From positions 5,952,001-6,016,000 of the forward strand of contig NC_134763.1 of the NCBI RefSeq assembly GCF_050436995.1: DNA of 64,000 bases, written 5' to 3'. Below the pieces are notes generated by a model, which saw only the letters and a program-made list of their open reading frames with translations, did not search any database and had not been told where the DNA came from. Of the stretch, positions 12,496 to 23,615 are shown in pieces (positions within the stretch are counted from its first letter, which is position 1; the number at the start of each line of letters is the position of its first letter). The position numbers and the translations under genes are program-made. The DNA is from Anticarsia gemmatalis (Eukaryota > Arthropoda > Insecta > Lepidoptera > Erebidae).

Positions 12496-12570
12496 TGGGA
12501 AGCGCACTACGCGTCGTAGTACTCTTCCACATCGCTGTCAATCGGGAACGAATAAAATAACAATGATTCT
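12496..12570 (-). pseudogene. Possible coding remnant with acidic C terminus
   Basis: On the minus strand a frame reads FPIDSDVEEYYDA and then a TAG stop (complement of 12508-12510), followed by TGCGCTTCCCATG and a long T-rich run (12466-12494 on + is A-rich). An in-frame stop about 40 codons upstream limits it to a fragment. The acidic tail looks like the end of a real protein, and I have an uncertain memory of similar tails in lepidopteran repeats. No domain can be named. Confidence 0.25.
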
Positions 12571-12736
12571 AATAATAGAATTTGAAGCTGCACGCATGCA
12601 AAAATTTAAATTGTGACTATTTTCGTGAAATGATATTTACTAGAAAAAGTAATAAAATATTGTAAATAGGTACACTTTGAAAAGTTTCCTGTGAATTTTC
12701 GTCGATACTATTGCCATCTAGTTACAAAGATAGAAC

Positions 12737-12862
12737 TTTTTTTTTTTTTTTTTTTAAAGACAACTCCCGCACTAAGAATTGCTCTTGTGTCGCGGGGACT
12801 TTTACAAACATACAAACAACGGACACAAAGCACAACCAGACCCGAAACAATTATTACTTAAA
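12737..12862 (-). mobile_element. SINE 3' portion with poly-A tail
   Basis: On the + strand a run of 19 T (12737-12755) is the complement of the poly-A tail. It is followed by the complements of AGTTGTCTTT, AGAGCAATTCTTAGTGCGGG, CCCCGCGACACA, TTGTTTGTATGTTTGTAAA and GTTTCGGGTCTGGTTGTG. These are the tail blocks of the SINE family seen at 6862-7067. The tRNA-like head is missing, so this is 5'-truncated. It is better preserved than the other copies and so probably younger. Confidence 0.75.
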
Positions 12863-14187
12863 TTGTTATATCAAAAAAAATTAACGTTCAGCCTTAGTTT
12901 CACTTTTGCATAATGATAATGAAATTTGTAGTGTTATTTTTGAACGTTTCTTAATTTCACTATAACTATTGAAAAAGTACCGTATTTTAATACTTATTTA
13001 TATGCAGTGAAACTGATGATTAACGTCATATAACCAAATTTGTTCGAAATTAAACACGTGGTTAGTCAATCAGATAGTATGAAATCAATTGATAGTCACC
13101 AAATCAGTGAACAATCTTAATAAATCTTATTAATTATAATTTGTAGTAGTAAGCCAGGATCAATAGGAATATCTGTAATTAGGTATTAGACGATATCTGC
13201 ATAATCTTAGATAATTAATTTCTCGGTACAGTTTGTAATTGATATTGCTTATTCCTAGATTATGTTATAGTTAATGAAACCTGATAACATTTATGTTATA
13301 ATTAGTTGCGGTGGAATGCAAGGAAATATGCTTCTCTCTTAAACATAATAAGTATGTATTAAATGTTTTATACTTTGTTTATTTTAGTTACAGGGTAGAC
13401 TTAAAATCAGAATAAAAGAAATCAAATTCTCAGTAGACTTATTGATTTACAAAGACGACTTTCTTTATCATCTTTTTTTAAGGGACGTAATATATGACGA
13501 ATTACGTCACAGTAAAAAATGAATGGGAAAATCAAGCAATTTGAATCAGATGCTCGAAATTTTATTTTCTATCAATCTTTCACCGTAGCTAATATTTACT
13601 ACATAGTTTTAGTAAAATACTTAATACAAAATCGTAGCGAATCCGTGCAAAAAAAAATAAGCATCCATTAAACTGCACATGTCGTAGCATCTAGTTATGC
13701 AGTCACAACGATACTCCAACCTATATAGTCAATAACTGGAATAATTCCTATTATGCCAGTAATTGAGTACTTAACTGAATAGACAAGAGCCATTTGACGT
13801 ATATAGAGTTGTTGTCAATCGAGGCAGACAAGTAGACAGTATTGCAGCTGTGCAGTACATTGCTGTTTAGAGTACATTTCAGACATTATGCAGTAATCTA
13901 GAGGTCGCAGTGTATATGCAATACCTGTGTCTATTCGACCGAGTAAGCTTTGTTGACAAGTACAGTGGAGCGCGACCGACTAAAACGTGATTGATTAAAA
14001 TTATTTACACCGTTATTGTGCAAAATAAATACGAATATTCATACGTACAAAAATGTACAATATAATACCAGGAATGTGTGGTAGTGATAGAATAAAAACT
14101 TTATATAAATAAAGCTTTACCTATTGCCGGCTATGAAGAGATATGATACGTACTGTACACGAGTAACAAATACTAACTTTTCAACTT
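12863..14187. other. AT-rich non-coding DNA, no feature seen
   Basis: No ORF, RNA gene or repeat is recognisable. A small 8-bp inverted repeat GACGTAAT/ATTACGTC flanks about 9 bases near 13484-13508, which is not enough to call a function. Confidence 0.45.
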
Positions 14188-14270
14188 AGTGTACTTTGGG
14201 TCCCTTGTTTGTATGTTTGTAGTCATAGCGACACAAAAGCAATTCTAGTGTGGGGTTTAAATTGAAAAAA
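14188..14270 (+). mobile_element. SINE 3' fragment
   Basis: Contains GTACTTTGGGTCCCTTG, TTTGTATGTTTGTAG, GCGACACAAAAGCAATTC and TAGTGTGGGGTTTAAA in the order of the SINE tail at 12737-12862, but on the opposite strand. The head is missing and the A-tract is eroded. Confidence 0.65.
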
Positions 14271-15534
14271 TAAAAATACTAATTTCTTAAATAATTAGGC
14301 GTAGGTACACTAACAGGAATTCAATACTAAATCTAGAAATAAACATTCGTAGCCACTAACAATATGAGTAATGCAACTGGCATCTCCACTTACGAAAAAG
14401 ACTACGTCTGCAATTCTAGCACTTTATAGCACGCCTACATCTTAGTATTTTAACTCTTCATATTTCATAACGTACTTCATAATCCTACACACTCCATCGT
14501 ACTTTTGCTCTCCTAGTACTTTTATCATCTTGCATTCGTAGATTTTCAATTTATATTTCGTTAATTATTTTTTTTACTAAATTAAATATTGAGATTTTTA
14601 TAACATATTGCAGTAGTTCATTACCTTATTTTTTACTGCATTCATAAATGAAGCATGCACTGTAAATAGTAAAACTTCCTTTGGTTATTTTTGTTAGTGT
14701 ATTTGTAGATATTTCAACAAATTGTTCAAATATTTTGTCATCGAATTAAGTATAGGACAAAATGATAAACGACACTTGGTACGATCCTTAGACATTTATC
14801 TTCCTTCATTCATATGCATACAATTATCTTCAAACAAATATTAATCGCCTTCAGAAAAAAAAATCGTGGCCATACTTGGTGCCAGTTTCAGTGTTAAAAA
14901 AATCGAGGAAATCTTCCAAAACAAATATAAACAAAAGTGATTTTCCAAAAATCCGCATACGGTTTTTTTAAGGAACTTATACGGCTTTCAGTCAAAGCCA
15001 CATCGTTGCAACAAACCGCTTTCTTTGTGTGAGAATCGTAAAAGCCGCCTGAAGAATAGTGTTACGGTTATCCAACATAATACCAAGGTTTCCTTCGATC
15101 GATATCAGACTTTTACATCATCACTGTGGAATTTGTAAACCTAGAGTCTGACAAAAAATATATAAAATTAAACATAGCTCATCTACGCTAAGTGTCAAAT
15201 TTATAGTAAGATGTAAGCACTTCATTGATCAGTAATTATTAATTCAATAAAATGAAATATCTTAAATCATCATATTACTCAATGTTATGCTACAATACCA
15301 TCCCTATTTTTTTAACAAAACCCTTTCTTTTTGTAAACACGTTCTTCTTTACTCATAGTTCTAAAACTCCATCAATAACAATGCGGTTTCGTTCAAAATA
15401 AATCCAATATTGATCGAACACACAATTTCCGCGACAGTACCGTTTAATACACGAACATAAACGCTCCAATAGTTCGGAACACCTTCGTTCTAGAACTACG
15501 TCCATTCTGAGCGTGTAACAAAAACTTGCTCCTT
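14271..15534. other. AT-rich non-coding DNA, no feature seen
   Basis: No supportable feature. The stretch is ordinary AT-rich DNA with scattered homopolymer runs. Confidence 0.45.
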
Positions 15535-15770
15535 TTGTATTCATAGCACAACGTTACGTGGCTTCGGCTAAACCGATCTCAGCTATAACCTAACAGCTCA
15601 GCTATATAAATTAAGTATATTGCTTTGGCAAACCTTTATGACAGAAGAATTTTCTAGAAGGTAAAAACATAAGGTCTTGGTAACAAGTTTGGCGTGTATG
15701 GCGAAATCTCACCGCTCTTTGTATTCATAGCACATCGCGCCGAACAAGCGGGATCGGGATAAGCCGATCT
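15535..15770 (+). repeat. Pair of direct repeats about 182 bp apart
   Basis: Copy one begins at 15535 and copy two at 15717. Both start TTGTATTCATAGCACA, then CG, and end about 40-50 bases later with AAACCGATCT or TAAGCCGATCT. The second copy has extra GCGCCGAACAAGCGGGATC between the shared ends. The spacer contains no ORF. This could be two fragments of one interspersed repeat or an old tandem duplication. Confidence 0.5.
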
Positions 15771-16189
15771 AAATGGTAACGTGGTGTACACTGCTAATGT
15801 TTTCTAGCCAATGTACTTTTTTTGTTAATTAACGGATCACTGATTAGTTTTGCAAGTTGATCGAGTGACATGTAATGTTTTGAAAATAGATGTTTCTGTT
15901 TTTACTTTGGTACTGTTACGTCTGTAGCAATTGTATACAAACAAAATGTTTTACTTCTTAAAATATTAATTAAAATGCACTAATATTTAATAATTATTCA
16001 GTAGTACTTAGGAGTTGACTTAATTTTCTGCCCTGTCTAAATTGCAAGTACCTACAATAGAAAAATTTTATAGATATCCAAATCTAATTTCCAGAAAATC
16101 TTCAAAAAGGGTCATAACCAATTTTTTTCAAGTTCCAAAACCTTGTAAAATGTTCGTCATCGATGCCGTGGCATTCATAAATATTCCAT

Positions 16190-16345
16190 GTGTACGTGAA
16201 CGCAATATCAGTGCGGGCAGGAGATTCCCAGTGGGACCCTGGGATGCCGTGAGTAGCGTGACATGTTGTACGCAACCCGAGATTCCAGCGATCGAACCCA
16301 TCCAAGTCCGGCCCTGTCTTTATCGACAGGGTCGGAGTTAACCCG
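16190..16345. other. GC-rich island with a strong hairpin
   Basis: About 150 bp noticeably richer in G and C than its surroundings. Frames are open on both strands (16042-16341 + and 16102-16305 -), as expected for GC-rich DNA, and neither translation is recognisable. It contains a 12-bp stem hairpin at 16307-16336 (one G-T pair, 6-base loop TTTATC) and a B-box-like GATCGAACCCATCC. It may be an old repeat fragment or a regulatory element. Confidence 0.35.
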
Positions 16346-16560
16346 ATGTCTTCATTTGTTAAAAGCTTCGACGGTAGTGAGTTTATTTGCGTTGTTCTAG
16401 TTTATGTTTACGAAGGGTTAACTGTGATTTCTAGTGTGCTGGGGTGAAAAATTGTTGTGAAGTACCCAAATAAAACGTAAGGTTAATAGTTTTATGGGTT
16501 TTCTTATAGCGCCCATGCTGATATTATACTTACACTATTAAAATGTTCGTATTTTGATTA

Positions 16561-16950
16561 TTATCTGGGGGCACGGAAGTGCCCCCGCAAGTCGAGCAAA
16601 AAAAAGCGGCACGGCCGTACCATCCTTTTCTCGAAGCAATTCGGGCTATTTTCGACCCCCTATAATGTCGTTGTGGATAAAACAAGAAGCCTGAATTTTC
16701 AGCTACTAATTATTAATTGTATAAACACGGTATATTTAAAATTTCAGTCAATTTGAACCAGTAGTTTAAAAATTACAACTTGTTAAAATTTTGAATTTTG
16801 TCACTCACTGATTCACTGACTCACTGACTCACCGATCATCAAAAGTATAAGGTACTTCTAGCAGACTTAGAAGCTTAAAATTTAGAATACAAATAGGGTT
16901 AAGTGTCTTAATCATGGGAAAAATTCAATATTTTCTAATTTCGGTCCAGT
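16561..16950 (+). repeat. Unclassified interspersed repeat with 5' hairpin
   Basis: Begins with a perfect 8-bp stem GGGGGCAC-GGAA-GTGCCCCC (16567-16586), then CAAGTCGAGC, AAGCGGCACGGCCGTACC, TTCTCGAAGCAATTCGGG, a TCACTCACTG/TCACTGAC microsatellite-like run (16801-16832), and TACTTCTAGCAGACTTAGAAG. I recall this block order from repeats in moth genomes but cannot assign a class. No coding potential is seen. Confidence 0.45.
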
Positions 16951-16963
16951 TTTCTAAATACAC

Positions 16964-17029
16964 TAACTGCAACATTAACTTTGTAATCCCATATAAATGT
17001 ATAAGATTACAAGATTACATTTGCAGTTA
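16964..17029. repeat. Nested short inverted repeat
   Basis: Outer arms TAACTGCAA (16964-16972) and TTGCAGTTA (17021-17029) enclose inner arms TTGTAATC (16981-16988) and GATTACAA (17005-17012), with a second GATTACA directly after. It could fold as an interrupted hairpin of about 66 bases, and may be the remnant of a small TIR element. Confidence 0.45.
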
Positions 17030-17236
17030 AGAATCATTATTACTGTAGAAAATAATAAATAATAGGTGTAGATAGGTACATACTATATGAGGCATAACGG
17101 GAGGGGATATAAGGTGGGTAAGGGTGCTTAGCCCATGAAACTGAAAAACATTCTCATAGGAAAATATGTTGAATTATAAGAAAAAACGTCTTTCCATACA
17201 AATTGGACTTATGTTCGTTCTACAAAAAGAAGTGAG

Positions 17237-17724
17237 ATGCCACCAAAAACATTCTGTAAAAACCTCAAGTCTCGCAGCTCAGTCTTTCTGGCGTAAAAAG
17301 TGGTGAGATCTATATAATACCAAGTCGATTAATCTATTTCGTCTTTACTTAAAGGACCTTCTGTCTTAAGTTATTACATAAGTTATTATCATGCCAATAT
17401 TAAAAATATTTTACGTTTAATACAAATAGATCGACTTGGTCATCGCATGAAAACACAAATTCGCCATTAAAATTTCAGGAGCATTAACTTCTCGTCGTGC
17501 TGTGTAGTGTAATACATACAAATCATGCGATGGCCAGGTCGGTCTATTTGTTTTAAACGTAAAATATTTTTAATATTGGCATGATAATAACTTAAGACAG
17601 AAGGTCCTTTAAGTAAAGACGAAATAGATTAATCGACTTGGTATTATATAGATCTCACCACTTTTTACGCCAGAAAGACTGAGCTGCGAGACTTGAGGTT
17701 TTTACAGAATGTTTTTGGTGGCAT
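17237..17724 (+). repeat. Long near-perfect inverted repeat (foldback or hairpin-RNA locus)
   Basis: Left arm 17237-17450 (214 bp) and right arm 17523-17724 (202 bp) are reverse complements, separated by a 72-bp loop. Base-by-base reading shows no mismatch over the outer ~150 bp of each arm. The 12-bp length difference comes from a short duplication in the left arm (AAGTTATTA twice, 17364-17387). Four substitutions cluster in the loop-proximal 30 bp. A transcript would form a dsRNA stem of about 200 bp. No ORF spans it, and I see no convincing target duplication or known transposon end at ATGCC/GGCAT. Candidate identities are a foldback/MITE element, a recent inverted duplication, or a hairpin-RNA source of endogenous siRNAs. 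The structure is certain; the function is not. Confidence 0.9.
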
Positions 17725-19799
17725 AAAACCCTTTACATGTTTAAACTATTTAGAACTTCCTAACTACTATTTATTTTCCTAAACCTAATTATAAGTACCT
17801 ATATAATTGTAATTATTTGTCCATACAATATCTACAATAAATACCAACAAACGAAGTTTCGCTAACAATTTAAAATATTCAAATGACACAATTGGATCGA
17901 GCTTACATTTTTGACGTTTCACTTATTAAAACTTCAACAACAAACAACGGTAACTCCACAAAGTGTACAGCGACACCCCTAAAAGTTTTAATTCTTCTAA
18001 AAGTATGAAAAACGTAATCCTATAGGGTTGTCAGCGGGTCGTTTCTTTCAACTCTGTGTAACAGGTAACATGATGCCGTAAGAACATAAACTCGTTAACT
18101 CATACATTAACTTTGACAAACTTCTCTCAGATAAGTCTTTATACGGATTATGCACAGATTGCTCTTGCTTGTCATGTTACCTTAATAGATGTTAAGTTTA
18201 CTTGCGTCCAAAATTGACAGGGTTAATGACCTCGCTATTTGCCTTATGGTATATTGTCTAAAGGTTTGGTATCTAGCGTTACATTTAATCAGTATACTGT
18301 ACGGATATTTTCTACCACTATCGATTATTGACCAATTTTGCAGAACTGTTTAAATGTCAAACTCTCGACACTCAACAATCTCATGAAATACTCACACGGT
18401 GAGTAGTTTTTTTTTTGTAAACAGTAAATACGCGTTAAGTACCTATGTTTTAAGACTAGTACTTCATTATTATTTATAATATTGTTACAAAAAGAACTAA
18501 TCCGTAATGTACGGAACATTTAAAACAAGCAATCATCTGAACCTCAAGATTTAAAGATCAAGGATTTTAGATTTATAGTAAAGCTTTACTCCGAAACCTT
18601 GTCATGCCGGGAGCCTCCTCCCAAGGGCAATTATTACAAGTTTATTATGATACCTGATACCTCTAATTAGAGTATAATCGCGCCCAAAGGTTAAAATATC
18701 CAATATCACAACAAATTCAGTAAATTAAATAATTGATATTACCAAGAAATATTAAAATAATTGACTTGTTTGATAAACTACGGGATTTCCATTTAACGCG
18801 ATTCCGATTTGGTTTTAACACCAGCGAGCTTATAACGTATATCAGTTGGTCACTATTCAGCACATTGCTGCTTGGACGTAACGTGTTAATCACTATCATT
18901 TTAGGGAGAAAGCAATGTACAGTACAGTGGCTTTCAAATAGTTAAAAACTAAGATACGTGATAGCATCCCCGAAGGTACAATAATATAAACAAGAGTTTT
19001 ATGTCATTCACTGACACTCGCTTGTAATATTTTACTTTTCCGTTTGAATGATGAGCATGAAAAGGTCCTTAGATAACACCATTAAAACACAGCGCTAAAC
19101 AATACGAAAAATAAAAAGTAACTAATGATCATTCACATGTTTGTAACAGAACACAATAACACTATAACAACTATAAAAACAACAAAATGAAATAATGAGT
19201 GCAATATGTGTGTGGACTCAATAGCGAACAGAGTGGTGACTGCAATAAAACTAACCTTATAGGTCCCAACTATTTTCTATCATCAGACGCAGCTATTGGA
19301 AAACTTTTTCGATCTACTGAATAGTGCGCGGTACGTGGGGCATAAGCGGTACAGATGAGCTCCCTTTTATTATTCCGCACACAATGCTTAGACAAGCTCG
19401 ACTGTTTTATTGTATCGCTTTGATACATTTAAATTGATTACTATTGTTCCTGATACCGTTAATGCCACTTTTTATAGCTCCCGGATCGAGTAACACATAA
19501 AGTAGACGTAAACCTCTAAAATATACTAGTTTTACCAACTTAGATTCACGAATAACAACTTTTTACGTTCAGCTAATATATTCCAAGCGATGTTGTGCAA
19601 AAATAATGTATTCCATACAATATGGAAGCGTTTTGTGTGCTATTTATAGACGCTGAAGCTGAATGACTTAACCTTTATGAAAGCCGACACTGTGAGTAAT
19701 ATAGTAAGGTTTCATGTCAATCACATAAGCTGTTTTGGTTAAAATATTATTGCAAACAACCAACACTTGGTATAAGTGTACACATAATGTAGGGATAAG
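17725..19799. other. AT-rich non-coding DNA, no feature seen
   Basis: Overlapping frames of 60-70 codons on both strands at 18717-18945 mirror each other and look like chance. No RNA gene or repeat is recognised. Confidence 0.5.
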
Positions 19800-20790
19800 C
19801 TGAGGACGTTGTCATGTAGACGGTCGTTGTCAGCGTGTTGCGTAAGCGTACTCGGCCGCAGCACGTCAGGTGGCTCGTCACGTGCATGTCATTAGCCCCC
19901 GCTTCATTTGTGTCGATGCGCCTTCAATTGCATGCGGACATCGGTGTAATGACTCATTTACATTATGCGCTTAAACGGTCGTTACGTCGCTCGCGATTAC
20001 ACCTCCGAATTCTACGAAATCACTCATGTAAACGACCAATTATTTCAACGATCCGAACGGCTTCCCTCTGTCTCCATTCCCTGTATCGTTTCAATAGTCG
20101 TCCCTCAATACACGATACCGAGAATTTTAGTTTATAGTTGCTTTGCGGTAAACCTATAACACTAAAATATCGCTGCAGTTGTCCGAATATAGCAAGCAAT
20201 TCCCCGCTCGTGAAAGTCGTTAACGAAATCTAACACATGCGGGACGACGGGACGACGTGTAATGTAAATGAGCCATTATGTAACTCGCCTTGGGATACTA
20301 AGCGATGCTATCAGAACTTACGTACGTGGATTAGTCGAATCGATCCGTAACTACTCTTAATATTATGGTCGCAAGGCGTTTCAGGACGTTTGAAAAGTAG
20401 CAAATCTTTTCACAATATGGTATAGTATTACGGGTCGTAAAGTAAGATGTTTCATTCTGAAACCTTACCTTTAGGGAGCCCTGTGTTCTTGGGAATGCCA
20501 AGTTAGTGGATGCCGTCGTTTTCAAACCCACTGGCGCAAATAACATTAGCATAGTTATCGAACGCGCCGGGATGAGACCTCCGTAAAGGTCCCGTTGGGG
20601 CTGGGACGGCTCTTAAACCCGCTTTTCCGATAATGACTATCGATGATTCTACCCCGAATGCGGGCCCGAGCACAATATTATTACGTAGTTTGGCCGTTGT
20701 GGGGAATTGCGAAATATAACATGCCCCCGGTATTCAGTTATTTGAGCTGAGGAATTCCTCCCGTGTGTCACACGAACGAGTGCCCTGACA
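19800..20790. other. GC-richer block with multiple open frames
   Basis: About 1 kb with raised GC content, strongest at 19840-20110 and 20540-20790. On the minus strand a frame with no start codon runs from about 20744 to 20519 (roughly 75 codons) and includes NNIVLGPAFGVESSIVIIG and AVPAPTGPLRRS. An overlapping 73-codon frame (20331-20552, -) crosses a good-looking 5' splice site AAG/GTAAGG near 20470. None of the translations matches a family I know. It may be an old transposon piece, an exon of an unknown gene, or a conserved regulatory region. Confidence 0.3.
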
Positions 20791-23499
20791 TGTTTATGTC
20801 ATAGTGTGCGCTTTTTATTCGATGTCCCATATTGGGAATCCATTTCATATTGACCACTCAATTAGAGTAAAAATTTTTAAAACACTGTTACGTTTAAAAA
20901 CCGATTGTTTTAAATGATATATTTTGTATTTATCACTCAAAAGTACAGATCGACCATGACATAAGTGATTACTTTTTAGAAAAATCTAAAAGATATTGAG
21001 TAAAATAAAGTCAACCGTTTTAAAAAATAATTATAATCAAAACAACACGATTGCGTTATAAAATTTAAACTATAATTTGATAAAGTTGTGGGGAGTAATC
21101 TCTCAGGATTGGGATGTCAACATCAGTGGATCCAAATGTTCATAACTCTTTGGAAAATAGGGCCGCTGTCAAAATAACTCGTTAATCTAAATTATCGTGT
21201 TTGATTTTATGTGTTTGTAACTGAATAGGGCCCTTGGGCAGTCCGCTTTGTTTACCAATTTATATCACTCGTGACGCCATATTGGTCCACAATAATATAC
21301 GTGGAGTGACTTCAATGAGTCTGGAGTTCAGTATATTGTTAGATCATTTTAGTTTAATATAACTAATGGTATTGGTTTGATAAGCTTTTAAGCCAGCAAT
21401 GTTGGTTATATTTTTATTTTCTTTTCGATGAAATTATTATGACATGTGTTGTACAACCTACCTAATTGTGCATTGCTAAGCTGTTGTTAAATGACAATTA
21501 AACATTCTCGTTGTAAATGGTCACTTTTCAATAAAAAATGACGGTTTTTTATGACCTCTTATCGTATTAGATATTAGATATCAGGATTTTTCAAGATTTA
21601 TTATGATCTAAGATACTCCAATCTATGCGAATAATGTGTTGTTGTGTAAATGAAACATTGGTAGAAGGTAAACAATCACATAAATTCCATCAAGCGGCTT
21701 TAGTCTCGCACGTCAATCACGAGGTGAAATTATTAAACAAAACAAACGATTTAGATTTCAGCAAAGCCTTGCCTTTGACAAATCTAAACAGATGCTCCTA
21801 AACACTTCTACTAAGATGGAAAATTTTCGATTAATAACCTTTTCTTCGCATTAAAGGGAGGCGATGAAATAAAGGATTGAGCCGGCGTGAGATTCAATTT
21901 GTTACAATCTTCAGGAAACGCTTTCAAATGAAACATTTTGTGTTCAGGAGGAAGTTAAATTGTATTTCTTACAAGAAGCTCGTTGGTTGGACTTGTTTGT
22001 ATCGGCGGAACTTAACGTAAGCCCCTTTAATACTGAATAAATACTTTGAATATTTTTCGTAGTCGATTTAGAAAATTTTGTTTGATGTTTTTTACACAGA
22101 TTTTTGTGTTATCTACCTAAGGTATTCTATTTATTTTGTGTACAGAATGTTGTACGTGTGTTATGTTTGTGTATTTAACTTATAAATTCTATCAATAATA
22201 TAAAATCAGGATTAATAAAAAAAATCAAAGATAATATCGCAATACTCACGTCTAGGCAATAATAATAAAATCTTAAAATATCCGTTCCTTCAAAGAACAA
22301 CGCCTTACACAAACCAAACAATGAAATATTGTAAAATATTTAAATATAATAAGACAAAATCTCGGAGCATTGGTTGTTTGATTAAAATGCGAACACATTT
22401 GCCATTCAAATCGCTCTTTTTACTGATCATAAAGTATTCAAATGCTCAAGTTAATATTTCCGACACGTCGACGATGTGGCGCGGTGGCGTTTTTTTTATA
22501 TTTTTTTGTTCTTACAACGTCCCACCAGGCGCGTGATTTATTCTCGTGTACGCTTCATTCTGTACTACATAGTGACATTGATATTAACGCTTGTTTAATT
22601 GGAGATAATGTATGGGTTTGTTTCGGGAGAAAAATGGCTTTATTGCTTGATGTAGTATCTTTGTCGATAGAAATTGTGGTGATTCTTCTCTTATTATAAG
22701 ATTGTTGGAGTTTTCCAATGTTGGGTGAAGGTTAACAAGCTTTACGAAATTTTAATCGTTTATTTCTGTTTGTTAGCTATGGAGCAATCTGTTGGGTTCA
22801 TCCTACTCTCCCTCTCTCTCTCTGCTAGCTCATCTTCTGATGTTAAATAGCTATTGTAGGGTTACATAAGTTTTAATGACTAGTTAACAGTATCATAGCT
22901 ACATTGCCACCACGCCTATTAAGCAGTAATTACCTTTGGTTATTAGCGTATGTAGTACCTACATATGTTAAAATCAATGTAATGAAGACAAGATGCAACC
23001 GCAGTAGCAATAAAAAGTGTACGTAATAAGTAAACATTAATTAGCCATCTATTAGTAAAGTCGATTACATTCAGAATCAAATTTACTTTTAAATACTTTT
23101 TAAATGACCAGCCACAAAGCCGTAAACATTCGCAAATAGTCCCTCGGAGTGTAATTGTTACTACTGATTTCTGAAATCCAATTCTGAAAATAAATATGAA
23201 CCTTTTGAATAAGAAACGAGTGTTTTAATCTTATTTATAGTATACGGATGCTGTCGTATAACCCTTGTATAGGAGCAACAAATGCAATACCTCTCAAGTA
23301 AGCACGCACTCAAGGGTTATTGCCGCCCCCTCCCCGCCGTCCGTGGCCCCGCCCCCTTCCCTCGCCTTGTTCTATCGGATGAATATGGCCCGAAGGAAAT
23401 GATGAGAGTGCCGGCCTGCTATCAGCGAGCCTGTCGCGAGGTAATGCCATCCAAACATCAATGTAACTGTCGGGCAAGGGAATACGCGAAAATATCTGG
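20791..23499. other. AT-rich non-coding DNA with one GC-rich patch
   Basis: Nothing firm. A C-rich patch at about 23320-23370 (GCCGCCCCCTCCCCGCCG) lies in a 92-codon + frame (23282-23560) that starts in GC-rich DNA and ends inside a repeat, so I treat it as chance. A short CT-rich tract lies at 22805-22827. Confidence 0.45.
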
Positions 23500-23615
23500 A
23501 AAAAGTCCTACTAATGTGAAAGCTTGTCAATGTATGTATGAATCACGTAAAAACTACTGAACAGATTCGAATAAAAATCAGTACACAGGCCAATAACCTG
23601 GATTCATATCTACGA
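23500..23615 (+). mobile_element. Fragment of a lepidopteran Helitron/LINE-like repeat
   Basis: Contains TCCTACTAATGTGAAAGC, a TTGTCAATGTATGTATGAAT segment, TCACGTAAAAACTACTGAAC, AGATTCGAATAAAAATCAG and TAACCTGGATT in that order. This is the order of a very common lepidopteran repeat (TCCTACTAAT...GCGAAAG...ACTACTGAACGGATTT...TAACCTGGATTA) that I know from memory. The usual GGGAGCGAAGCCGCGGG end is missing, so the copy is truncated. Confidence 0.55.

Noticed and set aside
16307..16336. Hairpin considered as a histone mRNA 3' stem-loop or bacterial terminator
   Set aside because: Histone stem-loops have a 6-bp stem with a 4-base loop and no histone gene is near; no T-run follows, and the DNA is eukaryotic in character.
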